From contig CALXXU010000026.1 of NCBI GenBank assembly GCA_944392765.1, positions 1-34,781 of the forward strand: a stretch of 34,781 nt of DNA, written 5' to 3'. Position 1 is the stretch's first letter. The number at the start of each line of letters is the position of its first letter. This document shows, one piece after another, positions 16,050-23,864 of this stretch. The DNA is from an uncultured Anaerobiospirillum sp. Its GTDB lineage: Bacteria > Pseudomonadota > Gammaproteobacteria > Enterobacterales > Succinivibrionaceae. The notes beneath the pieces are model-generated. The model saw nothing but the letters and a program-made list of their open reading frames with translations. It was not told where the DNA came from and searched no databases. A program made the translations under genes and the position numbers.

Positions 16050-17006
16050 CTACTGCGGCTTTGAGCCGTTAGAGGCATTGGATTCTGGGGCCGAAGTCTC
16101 AGCTTGAGCAGCAAGCTGCTGTGGCGGAACATAGTCCTGCGACTGTGTGCTTGGCTGAGCCTGAGCACCTTGAGCTTGGGGCTGAGCGCCTTGAGCCTGT
16201 GGCGCAAAGCCGGGCTTCTGGCCGTTAACTGGTTGCTGGGCAAAGCTTGGCTGATGCTGCTGGAAACCCTGAGGCTGTTGAGCAAAGCCTGGCTGTGGTT
16301 GCTGGAAGCCAGGTTGCTGCGCATAGCCCTGTTGTGGCTGCTGGAAGCCTGGCTGCTGGCCGTTAAATGGCTGTTGAGCAAAGCCTTGCTGCTGAGCGTA
16401 ACCCTGCTGCTGGAAGCCAGGTTGTTGGCCGTTAAATGGTTGTTGAGCATAGCCCTGTTGCTGGAAGCCTGGCTGCTGGGCATAGCCTTGTTGCTGATAG
16501 CCTGGTTGACCGTTATAAGGCTGTTGATAGCCCGGCTGAGCATAGGCTGGCTGGGCCTTGTGCTGATTCATGATTTGCTCTTTGAGGCCTGGCGTGTATG
16601 GATCTGGGCCAAAGCGGTTTGGACCAACATTGCCCTTAACAAGGCAAGCGCCGTAAAGCAGTGGGCTGAGCCAAGTGGAAAGGATCAACAGCGACCACCA
16701 GCCAGTCATATTGAGGTCATGCAGACGGCGAATAGCGAGCAAGAAATTGAGGATGATGTTAGGGATCAACAGCACCAGCCAAATGAGCACGGCAAAGAAG
16801 ACCACGTCCGCAATATAGGCAGACTCGCTGTAATAGTAATAAGGGTCAACCAGGCCATATCCTGCCAGCAATGCGATACCAAAGGTTAAGAGCGCATAAG
16901 CAATGACCCAAATTTGCATCCACCAGAACTCCGCACGGGAAATGCGGTAATTAGTGTTGAAACGGCGCGCAAACGTAAGCTTGACGGCCTCGAAAAAAGT
17001 TACCAT
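16050..17006 (-). CDS. DUF805 membrane protein with Gln/Pro/Gly/Phe repeat tail (copy E)
   Basis: A 318-residue protein. The DUF805 core has RISRAEFWW at 21-29, [12 protein letters not shown] at 93-104 and [16 protein letters not shown] at 125-140, with membrane segments at about 29-50, 66-92 and 104-122 and a Tyr-rich loop [10 protein letters not shown] at 55-64. The tail (about 150-290) is built from [11 protein letters not shown] and [10 protein letters not shown] units, very Gln-rich and almost free of charge, then an Ala/Ser-rich end. It is predicted disordered and prion-like. TGAGG stands 7 bases before the ATG. It lies 91 bases downstream of copy F on the same strand and is probably co-transcribed. 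Function unknown. Confidence 0.87.
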   Translation of the reverse strand: MVTFFEAVKLTFARRFNTNYRISRAEFWWMQIWVIAYALLTFGIALLAGYGLVDPYYYYSESAYIADVVFFAVLIWLVLLIPNIILNFLLAIRRLHDLNMTGWWSLLILSTWLSPLLYGACLVKGNVGPNRFGPDPYTPGLKEQIMNQHKAQPAYAQPGYQQPYNGQPGYQQQGYAQQPGFQQQGYAQQPFNGQQPGFQQQGYAQQQGFAQQPFNGQQPGFQQPQQGYAQQPGFQQPQPGFAQQPQGFQQHQPSFAQQPVNGQKPGFAPQAQGAQPQAQGAQAQPSTQSQDYVPPQQLAAQAETSAPESNASNGSKPQ

Positions 17007-17097
17007 GACGACCTCAAAATATTAAATGATAGTGACATAGCACAACCACTAAAACGCTTGTGGGCGCTATTACGCAGCTATTGGGCGTTGACCGTTG

Positions 17098-17694
17098 TTA
17101 CTTTTGTGGTTGCTGCTTTTCAGCGGCGTCAGCAGGTGCGCTCGGTGCTGCGGCCTGAGGAGCAGATTGCTCTGGAGCAGCTGAGACAGGAGCAGCTGGG
17201 GCTGGGGCTGGGGCTGGAGCAGCTGGTTGCACATTAAAGCCCTGCGGAGCTTGCGGCTGTTGCGCAAAGCCCTGAGCATTGGCGCTATTAACCGTGTGGG
17301 TCCCCTGGAACTTCTTACCTGACTTGTTCAAAAGGCTCTCTAAAACCCCTGGGGCGTAAGGATCTGGACCAAAGCGATTAGGGCCGACCATACCAGGGAC
17401 CAGTCCAAAGCCGGCAGCGACATCAAAACCGCATAAGGTAAAAATGAGGGTTAGGGCCCACCAGCCGCTCATATCCAAGTCGTGTAAACGACGGATGGTG
17501 ATGAAGACCAAGAAGACAACGAGCGGCAGGAATAAGATGGCAAATAAGGGGAAAATGACCGTTAAGAGCAAAACAAAAATAAAGGCCAAGACCATAGCCA
17601 AGTTATCCCACCAAAACTCAGAGCGCGAAATGCGACACTTGGTGTCCAAGGCACGAGCTGGGATCAGCTTCATGGCGTTAACGAAGGAAATCAT
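17098..17694 (-). CDS. DUF805 membrane protein with Ala/Pro-rich tail (copy F)
   Basis: A 198-residue protein. ATG at 17694 is chosen because GAGG lies 5 bases upstream and MISFVNAMKL matches the starts of copies E and G; the frame stays open upstream only through a repeat element. Core motifs are RISRSEFWW at 21-29, RRLHDLDMSGWW at 68-79 and [16 protein letters not shown] at 101-116, with membrane segments near 32-48, 50-67 and 79-97. The tail (130-198) is Ala/Pro/Gln-rich (NVQPAAPAPAPAPAA). Copies E, F and G share the (Y/F)(T/A)PG extension after GPDP and form a subgroup. Function unknown. Confidence 0.85.
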   Translation of the reverse strand: MISFVNAMKLIPARALDTKCRISRSEFWWDNLAMVLAFIFVLLLTVIFPLFAILFLPLVVFLVFITIRRLHDLDMSGWWALTLIFTLCGFDVAAGFGLVPGMVGPNRFGPDPYAPGVLESLLNKSGKKFQGTHTVNSANAQGFAQQPQAPQGFNVQPAAPAPAPAPAAPVSAAPEQSAPQAAAPSAPADAAEKQQPQK

Positions 17695-17713
17695 ATGAAC
17701 CTCAACTCCTCTA

Positions 17714-17883
17714 CGAATTAATCCGACCTGTACGGTCGGCGACCATTGCGAGACCAAAACCTTGAAGTTTGCCGGTTTGCTGATGGCTATCGGTTGACCG
17801 GGACTCAAATCATAGCCATCGATAGCAACCAAATATCAAGGTGCGTACTGGTATGGTCGCTGACCGCACAGCTCGAATTTATG
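17714..17883. mobile_element. MITE-like palindromic element 2 (about 170 bp)
   Basis: The left arm (CGACCTGTACGGTCGGCGACCAT, in two overlapping parts at 17724-17746) is matched in reverse on the right by ATGGTCGCTGACCGCACAG (17854-17872). Similarity continues inward through CCTTGA, TTTG and GATGGCTAT against ATAGCCATC. It shares the GACCGTACAGGTCGA core with element 1. It lies directly upstream of copy F and may supply or block its promoter. Confidence 0.6.
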
Positions 17884-17913
17884 TGGCATTATAGCAAGGC
17901 CATGCCTTAGCAT

Positions 17914-17942
17914 GGTTAGCGACCGCACAGGTCGAATTAATC
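17914..17942 (+). repeat. Extra end copy of the GACCGYACAGGTCGA repeat
   Basis: GCGACCGCACAGGTCGAATT repeats the right end of element 2 about 60 bases further on, with a small hairpin CATGC/GCATG (near 17900-17914) between them. Confidence 0.65.
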
Positions 17943-18197
17943 AAGAAACTGAAGCTAGTTTAATCAGGCTCATTCCATAATCTGGCAGCCAAACTTTTCC
18001 TTAAAAATAATTTGCCCCCCAGTCAATCTTGGTGCAGAACTGCGCCAAGCAAGTGCATAGGCAAAACGCCCCCGCTAAAGCAACAAAGAGCATAAATAAG
18101 CCTCTGTGAGCGCAGATAACTTGATCAGGAATTTTCGCAATTACGAACGAAGCGCAGTGCTGTTCCTAAGCGAACAATCGCCGCCGGAGGCAAAGCA

Positions 18198-18746
18198 ATG
18201 GACAGTGATCTTAAAGCCATCATGACGCGCGACTTTGTGCTGGTCACGCTCGTCAACCTGCTCGTCATGACCGGCGACTACCAGTTTTTCTTGACCACCG
18301 CGCTCTATGCCATGCGCCTATATGACGCGCATTTGAGCGAGGCCGGAGCCATTTCGGGCCTGTTCGTGCTCGGGTGTTTTATTGGACGCTTTGTGACCAG
18401 CCACTTCATCACCATCTACGGTGTGCGCCGCACGCTCTTGGGCGGACTCATCCTGCTCACAGGCTCAGTGCTCATGATCTTCGGCGCCTCCAACATCGCC
18501 CTTTTCACGCTAGAGCGCTTTTTCTTTGGCTTTGCTATCGGCGCCGTCAGCACGGCCACCAGTACCTTGGTCGCCTACTGTTTGCCGCACACCGTGCAAG
18601 GCTTTGGAGTCAGCATCTTCTCGATCTCCACCGCCCTGGCGCTGGCCGTAGGCCCATTCATTGGCCTGATGCTAACCGCCACTTTTGGCCCGTGGTCCGT
18701 CAACGCGCTGGTCTTAATCCTGATCGCTTCGAGCCTGCTGTTATAG
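18198..18746 (+). pseudogene. MFS transporter, N-terminal half (gene split by insertion)
   Basis: 182 codons starting at ATG 18198 after GGAGG. It encodes about six membrane segments of a major-facilitator transporter: VLVTLVNLLVMTGDYQFFLTTALYAM, the GRFVTSHFITIYGVRRTLLGG loop between segments 2 and 3 (the family A motif region), and ERFFFGFAIGAVSTATSTLVAY. The frame stops at TAG (18744-18746), which is the left end of a small inserted element. Deleting that element with one TA copy joins TTA directly to GCT at 18881 and continues in frame to the second half. Substrate unknown. The half may still be translated but is unlikely to transport. Confidence 0.8.
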
Positions 18747-18880
18747 CAAACGCCATTAGTTTTTGCTAATAGATTTTTGTTTTATAATTTTACAAAATTT
18801 CAGAAGAACGGCTTAAACAAGCGGTTTTGCTTGATGATTATAATAAAGTTAATTAGCCAAAATCACTGACGTTTGCTATA
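18742..18880. mobile_element. TA-flanked miniature inverted-repeat element in the MFS gene
   Basis: TATAGCAAACG (18742-18752) is exactly complementary to CGTTTGCTATA (18870-18880). If the outer TA pairs are a target duplication, the element is 135 bp (18744-18878) with ends TAGCAAACG/CGTTTGCTA. It is strongly AT-rich compared with the interrupted gene and encodes no protein. TA target use fits IS630/Tc1-mariner-type transposases; the mobilising transposase is not in this window. Confidence 0.82.
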
Positions 18881-19537
18881 GCTCCATTCATCCGCACCAA
18901 TCCACCGCTCAAACGCTCCCAGCTGCCATTTTGGGCCTTGGATAATTACATCGACCGCAAGGCCCTCAAGGTCGCCTTGGTCGCCTTTATCGTCCCAATC
19001 GGCTATGGTTGCGTCACAGCCTATTTGGCAGCGATGAGTGAAGAGCGCGGCATGGGCAAAGCAGCCAGCTATTTCTTCTTGACCGTCGCGATAGTCACCA
19101 TAATCTCGCGTCCGTTCTGCGGCCGCCTCTTTGATCGCGTGGGTGAAAACATCGTAATTTACCCGGCGATCGTCCTAGCAGCCCTCACTCTATTTATCAT
19201 CGCCCGTGCTGATGCCGCCTGGATGATCGTGGCCGCTGGCGTGATCCATGGTCTGGGCCTCAGTAATTTCCAGTCTTCAGGCCAAGCACTGGCCCTCAAG
19301 CTAGTAGATAGCAGCCGCTATGCGCAGGCCACTTCGACCTTCTTTATCCTGTGGGACTTAAGCCTGGGTGTCACCCCATCACTCTTCGGCTACATCGCTC
19401 ACGAAGCAGGCTTTGGCGTGATGTACACCATGTTAGGCTGCGTGGTTCTATCCGGTGTCGTCCTCTATTACTTCGTCCACGGACGCACTCACCCACTCAA
19501 GCGTCCGCTCTTTAAGCCACGCGACCCGAAGGCCTAA
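18881..19537 (+). pseudogene. MFS transporter, C-terminal half (gene split by insertion)
   Basis: About 218 codons in frame with the first half once the element is removed, starting APFIRTNPPLKRSQ, the central cytoplasmic loop. Six more membrane segments follow, including SRPFCGRLFDRVGENIVIYP, the second-half equivalent of the loop 2-3 motif, and IHGLGLSNFQSSGQALALKLV. A TTG at 18938 could start a separate polypeptide, but no good ribosome site is seen. The reconstructed protein has about 400 residues, the usual MFS length. No stop codon or frameshift has accumulated in either half, so the insertion looks recent. Confidence 0.78.
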
Positions 19538-19592
19538 CGCCAATAGCGCAAGCTCAGAACTAACGCGCCACCAGCGCCCATCCCCCAAAATC

Positions 19593-19627
19593 AGCGCCGC
19601 ACCAGGACTATCCCAGTGCGGCGCTTT
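19593..19627. terminator. Bidirectional terminator between the MFS gene and DUF805 copy G
   Basis: A 10-bp perfect stem AGCGCCGCAC/GTGCGGCGCT (19593-19602 and 19616-19625), followed by TT on the plus strand and by TGATTTT on the minus strand, between convergent genes. Confidence 0.75.
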
Positions 19628-19654
19628 AGTCAGCAAAGCTAAAAAGATGCGCTG

Positions 19655-20467
19655 TTATTTGCCTGGCTCACTGGCAGCAGCCTTAATCTCAGGGGCGGCT
19701 GACGCTTGGGGCTCAGCTGTCGCAGCGGCTGGAGCTTGTGGTGCTGGTTGTGGAGTAGCTTGAGGAGCTGGCTGATTAGCTACTGGCTGCTGTGGCTGAG
19801 CATAGCCTTGCGGCTGCTGGTAATAGCCCTGGGGTTGCTGGGCGAAACCTTGCTGTGGCTGGTAGTAGCCTGGCTGTGGAACATAGCCCTGAGGTTGCGG
19901 GGCATAACCTGGCTGTGGAGCATATCCCGGTTGGGGCTGGGCGTAGCCCTGAGGTTGTTGGGCATAACCCTGAGGTTGCTGATAATAACCTTGGGGTTGA
20001 GTGTAGCCGGGCTGAGGCGCATTGCCCTGATATTGCTGCGCGTAACCTTGCACCTGAGCATAGTTGGGCTGAGGCTTAGTCCAAGCAATCGGGCGGCGTT
20101 CTAAGGTGGCCTTAATCACCCCTGGCGCAAACGGGTCAGGTCCAAAATTGTTGGAACCGGTATCGCCCTTCAGAAAGCCGATGACGTATGGCACAAAAAA
20201 GCCCACAACTGGAATAGCCATAAGTAAGACAAACCAACCGGACTGATTGCGATCGTGGAAGCGCCGAATGATGATAATGAACACCATAAAAACCGGCAGC
20301 AGAAAAAGAATGAGTAATAACGGGTACGATTCACTGCCGATTAAGATGGGTAGAGATACGATTTTGATAAGAAGCAAGTCCCACCAATACTCCGAGCGCG
20401 GAATGCGGCAGTCCACGCTCAGGCCACGAACCCAAAAGAGCTTTAGAGCAGTTAACGGAGAAATCAT
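19655..20467 (-). CDS. DUF805 membrane protein with Gln/Gly/Tyr/Pro repeat tail (copy G)
   Basis: A 270-residue protein. Core motifs are present but drifted: RIPRSEYWW at 21-29, RRFHDRNQSGW at 68-78 (Phe for the usual Leu) and GDTGSNNFGPDPFAPG at 101-116 (SNN for the usual PNR). Membrane segments are near 30-43, 47-67 and 79-99. From about 128 the tail is PQGYAQQPQGYAQPQPGYAP-type units, Tyr every 7-10 residues, then an Ala/Pro-rich end from 225. GAGG lies 5 bases before the ATG. It groups with copies E and F by the FAPG extension. It stands alone. Function unknown. Confidence 0.85.
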   Translation of the reverse strand: MISPLTALKLFWVRGLSVDCRIPRSEYWWDLLLIKIVSLPILIGSESYPLLLILFLLPVFMVFIIIIRRFHDRNQSGWFVLLMAIPVVGFFVPYVIGFLKGDTGSNNFGPDPFAPGVIKATLERRPIAWTKPQPNYAQVQGYAQQYQGNAPQPGYTQPQGYYQQPQGYAQQPQGYAQPQPGYAPQPGYAPQPQGYVPQPGYYQPQQGFAQQPQGYYQQPQGYAQPQQPVANQPAPQATPQPAPQAPAAATAEPQASAAPEIKAAASEPGK

Positions 20468-20755
20468 GACAACCTCGCATTGTCTGTCAGGGGCGGAGGC
20501 AAGTTAACTTTACCTTTCATGGCACCAGAGCGGCGTGAAGCCAGCCCGGCCCCATGTTCTTGTTAACCTGCGACAGCGCACTTCAAAGTCAACGCAAGCT
20601 TACGCCTTGGTCATTCCAGATTTTGGCGCTCAATCATTGGCTGCCCCTTTCTCATCGCTGTGCTCCCTTGATGAGCACCAAGTGTCGCCTCCAACCAACT
20701 CACAGCAGAGCTTAATAGCCTCACCTACTACATCCTCTCTCAGCTGGGGTTGCTG

Positions 20756-21847
20756 CTAATAACCATGCAGATGGGTCAGTTTCTGAGGGAACGAACAGCT
20801 CGAAAGTGGGCTTATGAAGTCCGGTGGTTCGATTAATGGCAGCAAGCTCAGCTGGTGCGGTTCAGTGCGCCCCTGCGCCAGGGCGGTGAGCTTTGCGACC
20901 ATGAGGCGAGCTAGGTCAGCGACCAAGGGCACCACCACCGAGTTGCCAAATTGGCGATAGGCTTGGGTGTCTGAGACCGGAATCTCAAAGCTGTCCGGAA
21001 AGCCTTGCAGACGCGCGCACTCACGCGGCGTGAGACGCCGTGGATTACGGCCACTTTGGGCAATGAGAATCTCAGAGCCATCCTTGTAATAGCGCGCACT
21101 AAGGGTGCGGGTTACGCCATTGAAGTCTGCCAGGCTGTAACCAAAGCCATTGCCCGAGGCTTGGTGCTTTTGGGCATAAGCCTTAAGGTACTGCCAGAGG
21201 TGGTCGGTGAGGGTGTACTTGTCCGGCACTATGGGCTCTAAGATCTCGCGCAATACCAGTGGGCGTGCTGGGGGCTGGAGCGCAAAGTCAAAGCTAAGCT
21301 CGCGCCCAAAGCGCCGCGCATCAAAGCCCACGATAAAGATGCGCTCGCGATGCTGCGGCACGTAGGCCTGACCATCTATCACCTGGGCAAATACCGCATA
21401 ATCGAGCGCACTGAGCGCCTCCTGAATGATTGTGAAAGTTCGGCCCCGATCGTGGCTGCGCAGGTTTTTGACATTCTCGAGGAGAAAAGCCTGCGGACGC
21501 TTAGCTTGCAGGATGCGGCATATCTCAAAAAAGAGTGTGCCCTGGGTTTGGTCGGCAAAGCCGGTCGGCCGACCTAAGCTGCGCTTTTTGGCCACGCCCG
21601 CAATCGAAAAGGGCTGGCAGGGAAAGCCCGCCACCAAGATCTCATGCGTGGGAATATCGGTAGCGGCAATCTTGGTGATATCGCCAGCAGGCTGCTCGTG
21701 GAAATTGGCCTCGTAGGTGCGGCGGCTAAAGCGATTCCACTCGCTGCTAAAGACGCAGCGGCAACCGGCCTGCTCAAAGCCCAAGCGCATGCCGCCAATG
21801 CCCGCAAAAAGATCGATAAAGCGCAGAGGAGAGTCGAAGTTGCCCAT
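20756..21847 (-). CDS. dcm: DNA (cytosine-5) methyltransferase, Dcm-like
   Basis: A 363-residue C5-methyltransferase with the standard motif order: I FIDLFAGIGGMRLGFE (10-25), IV GFPCQPFS with catalytic Cys77, VI ENVKNL (124-129), VIII QHRERIFIVGF (165-175), IX RLTPRECARLQGFPD (271-285) and X QFGNSVVVPL (299-308). The recognition part KYTLTDHLWQYLKAYAQKHQ...GNGFGYS and VTRTLSARYYKDGSEILI is very like E. coli Dcm, so CCWGG is the likely target (related CCNGG specificity is possible). It lacks the long N-terminal extension of E. coli Dcm. No restriction enzyme or vsr gene is adjacent, so it appears solitary. AGGA lies 7 bases before the ATG. Its promoter contains two CCWGG repeats. Confidence 0.9.
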   Translation of the reverse strand: MGNFDSPLRFIDLFAGIGGMRLGFEQAGCRCVFSSEWNRFSRRTYEANFHEQPAGDITKIAATDIPTHEILVAGFPCQPFSIAGVAKKRSLGRPTGFADQTQGTLFFEICRILQAKRPQAFLLENVKNLRSHDRGRTFTIIQEALSALDYAVFAQVIDGQAYVPQHRERIFIVGFDARRFGRELSFDFALQPPARPLVLREILEPIVPDKYTLTDHLWQYLKAYAQKHQASGNGFGYSLADFNGVTRTLSARYYKDGSEILIAQSGRNPRRLTPRECARLQGFPDSFEIPVSDTQAYRQFGNSVVVPLVADLARLMVAKLTALAQGRTEPHQLSLLPLIEPPDFISPLSSCSFPQKLTHLHGY

Positions 21848-21882
21848 AGCAAGATCCTGAAATTACGACCAAAACCGTCCCG

Positions 21883-21911
21883 ATTATGGCATGTTGTATC
21901 CAGGATCTCAA
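21883..21911 (-). promoter_or_regulatory. Sigma-70 promoter of the methyltransferase gene
   Basis: On the minus strand TTGAGA (21911-21906) and CATAAT (21888-21883) are separated by exactly 17 bases, 36 bases before the start codon. The spacer contains one copy of the CCTGGATACAACA repeat. Confidence 0.7.
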
Positions 21912-21930
21912 GTTAATTGTTGTATCCAGG
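21892..21930 (-). repeat. Direct repeats CCTGGATACAACA in the dcm promoter
   Basis: Two exact 13-bp copies, at 21930-21918 and 21904-21892 on the minus strand, 26 bases apart. One is upstream of the -35 and one inside the -35/-10 spacer. Each begins with CCTGG, a CCWGG methylation site, so each may be an operator sensitive to methylation. Confidence 0.8.
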
Positions 21931-21937
21931 CAAGCAG

Positions 21938-21974
21938 CAAAAATAAAGCCCGCCAGGGATAAACCGGGCAGGCT
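21938..21974 (-). terminator. Terminator of flrC
   Basis: On the minus strand AGCCTGCC/GGCGGGCT forms an 8-bp stem (one G-U) followed by TTATTTTT, about 30 bases after the flrC stop. Confidence 0.75.
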
Positions 21975-22006
21975 CTATGTTCTAACCTTGAATTTGGCTC
22001 ATGGCA

Positions 22007-23698
22007 TTATGACGGAATAATCATGCCCTCTTCGCGCATCTTGGCGATCTTGTAGCGTAAGGTGCGTGGGCTGATGCCAAGCTTCTCGGCGACCGCCTGG
22101 CGATTGCCCCGACAGTCGATTAAGGCGTCGAGGATAATCTGATACTCCTGTTGCTTGAGCTCACCACCTAAGCTGGTTGGGATCTTTTGGCGGCGCACCA
22201 TATCCATGGTCGAGGCGACCGACTCGGCTGCACTATGCCCGGTGACGCCCCTGCCCGCAGTCGCAGTAGTGTTAAAAGCAGCGGCCGGTTGGGATGGCAT
22301 CTGTGGTGGCACTTGCGGGGGCAGAGACATCTGCGGCGGCAGGTTAGACGCCATTGAGGCTGATGCGTTAGGAACTTGCGGCGCAAATGGCGATGGCACC
22401 TGGGGTGGAACCGGCGCCGTCATGGCTGGTGGCACTTGCGGTGGCATCTGCGGTGGCACCTGTGGAGGTACCTGAGGCGGCATCTGAGGCTGGTAGGCCG
22501 GTTCTGGTACTTGCTCTTGGTAGAGGTTCGGGCTGATGCCAGTGATGGAGGTGCTGGTGCCTAGGGCGCCCTCGAAGTCATCTAAGATCAGATTCTCAGG
22601 CTTGACGCTGACGCCATCGCACAGGATTAAGGCACGCTGCATCACGTTCTCAAGCTCACGGACATTGCCTGGCCAGCTGTAGGCGTTTAACGCGGCGATA
22701 GCCTGCGGGCTTAACTCAGGAATAGCCTTACTGTTTTCGGTAGCATGGCGCTGCAAGAAATATCTTGCTAGAGGCTCAACGTCCTTGATGCGGTCCTTTA
22801 AGGGCTTCCAGCGCAGCGGGAATACGTTGAGGCGGTAATAGAGGTCCTCACGAAACTTGTGCTCGGCCACCGCCTGCTTTAAGTCGCGGTTGGAGGTCGC
22901 AATCACGCGCACGTCGAGGTCAATGGTCTTGCGCCCACCTAAGCGCTCCACTTCCTTTTCTTGCAAGACGCGCAAGAGCTTGGCTTGCAGGTTGAGGTCC
23001 ATCTCGGTGATTTCATCTAATAAGATGGTGCCACCCTGGGCTTGCTCAAACTTGCCGGGGCAGGCCTGCACCGCACCGGTAAAGGCGCCCTTTTCATAGC
23101 CAAAAAGAGTCGACTCGAGCATAGTGTCGGGGATGGCGGCGCAGTTAATCGCGACAAAAGGACCGGCGGCGCGCGGGCTTTGGTCGTGGACGTAGCGCGA
23201 GAGCACTTCCTTACCCGAGCCCGACGGTCCGGTAATCATGACCGTGGCGTCGCTCGCGGCGACCTTGGCGGCAAGCTGCAAAAGCTCGCCCGTGCTCGGG
23301 TCAGCCCAAATCGGTTCGCGCTTGGTAACCTTTCTTACGGGCACGTAGCGTGAGACCTGATTGAGCAGCACCTCCGGGGCAAAAGGCTTGGCCAAATAAT
23401 CGATCGCGCCCTCGCGCATCGCGCGCACGGCACCGTCAATATTGGCGTATGCGGTCATCAGTAAGACCGGCAGCTGGGGATATTTATCGCGGATATTGCG
23501 CAGTAAGGTATGCCCATCCATACCGTCCATTTGGATATCGGCAATGACCATATCGACCGAGCGCTTGCCCAGCTGATAAAGCGCATCCTCACCTGAGCTG
23601 GCCTCGAGGCAATCATAGCCGGTCAGCATCAGGGTATCGACAATGGCCTCCCGTAATTGGCTGTCATCATCCACCACTAAAATTCGACTTTGGTTCAT
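22007..23698 (-). CDS. flrC: Sigma-54-dependent flagellar response regulator FlrC/FleR
   Basis: A 563-residue protein from ATG 23698 (TTG 23722 and GTG 23713 are in-frame alternatives, since the ribosome site before the ATG is very close). The receiver domain has D10-D12, phosphoacceptor D54 and K104. The AAA+ domain has Walker A GPSGSGKE (157-164), the sigma-54 contact loop GAFTGA (204-209), Walker B LLDE (226-229) and SWPGNVRELENVMQRALIL. The C-terminal Fis-type helix-turn-helix is NRQAVAEKLGISPRTLRYKIAKM. Wording of the AAA+ domain (PGKFEQAQGGTILLDEI, ERLGGRKTIDLDVRV) is that of FlrC/FleR, which switches on class III flagellar genes. A linker of about 120 residues rich in Pro, Gln and Met (PPQVPPQMPPQ) before the helix-turn-helix is unusual. 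Confidence 0.86.
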   Translation of the reverse strand: MNQSRILVVDDDSQLREAIVDTLMLTGYDCLEASSGEDALYQLGKRSVDMVIADIQMDGMDGHTLLRNIRDKYPQLPVLLMTAYANIDGAVRAMREGAIDYLAKPFAPEVLLNQVSRYVPVRKVTKREPIWADPSTGELLQLAAKVAASDATVMITGPSGSGKEVLSRYVHDQSPRAAGPFVAINCAAIPDTMLESTLFGYEKGAFTGAVQACPGKFEQAQGGTILLDEITEMDLNLQAKLLRVLQEKEVERLGGRKTIDLDVRVIATSNRDLKQAVAEHKFREDLYYRLNVFPLRWKPLKDRIKDVEPLARYFLQRHATENSKAIPELSPQAIAALNAYSWPGNVRELENVMQRALILCDGVSVKPENLILDDFEGALGTSTSITGISPNLYQEQVPEPAYQPQMPPQVPPQVPPQMPPQVPPAMTAPVPPQVPSPFAPQVPNASASMASNLPPQMSLPPQVPPQMPSQPAAAFNTTATAGRGVTGHSAAESVASTMDMVRRQKIPTSLGGELKQQEYQIILDALIDCRGNRQAVAEKLGISPRTLRYKIAKMREEGMIIPS

Positions 23699-23864
23699 CC
23701 CTCTCACCCGCACAAAGCTCAAGAAAAACAGAAATTAGTAGCTTAAAACCTTTGCCAAGTGCAAGCCTCGGGCCTAGCTCCACTCACGCCCCAAGCCCTT
23801 ATTTAAGCCATTTAGGGATGCAAAACTTTGCCGCCCTGGCATTGCCGGTCAGTTGGCACTGCCG

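Noticed and set aside
17695-17832. 46-residue N-terminal extension of DUF805 copy F
   Set aside because: It is translated repeat element sequence; the internal ATG at 17694 has a good ribosome site and matches paralogue N-termini.
20508-20755. Possible restriction endonuclease or vsr gene next to the methyltransferase
   Set aside because: The flanking space is too short and holds no supported reading frame.
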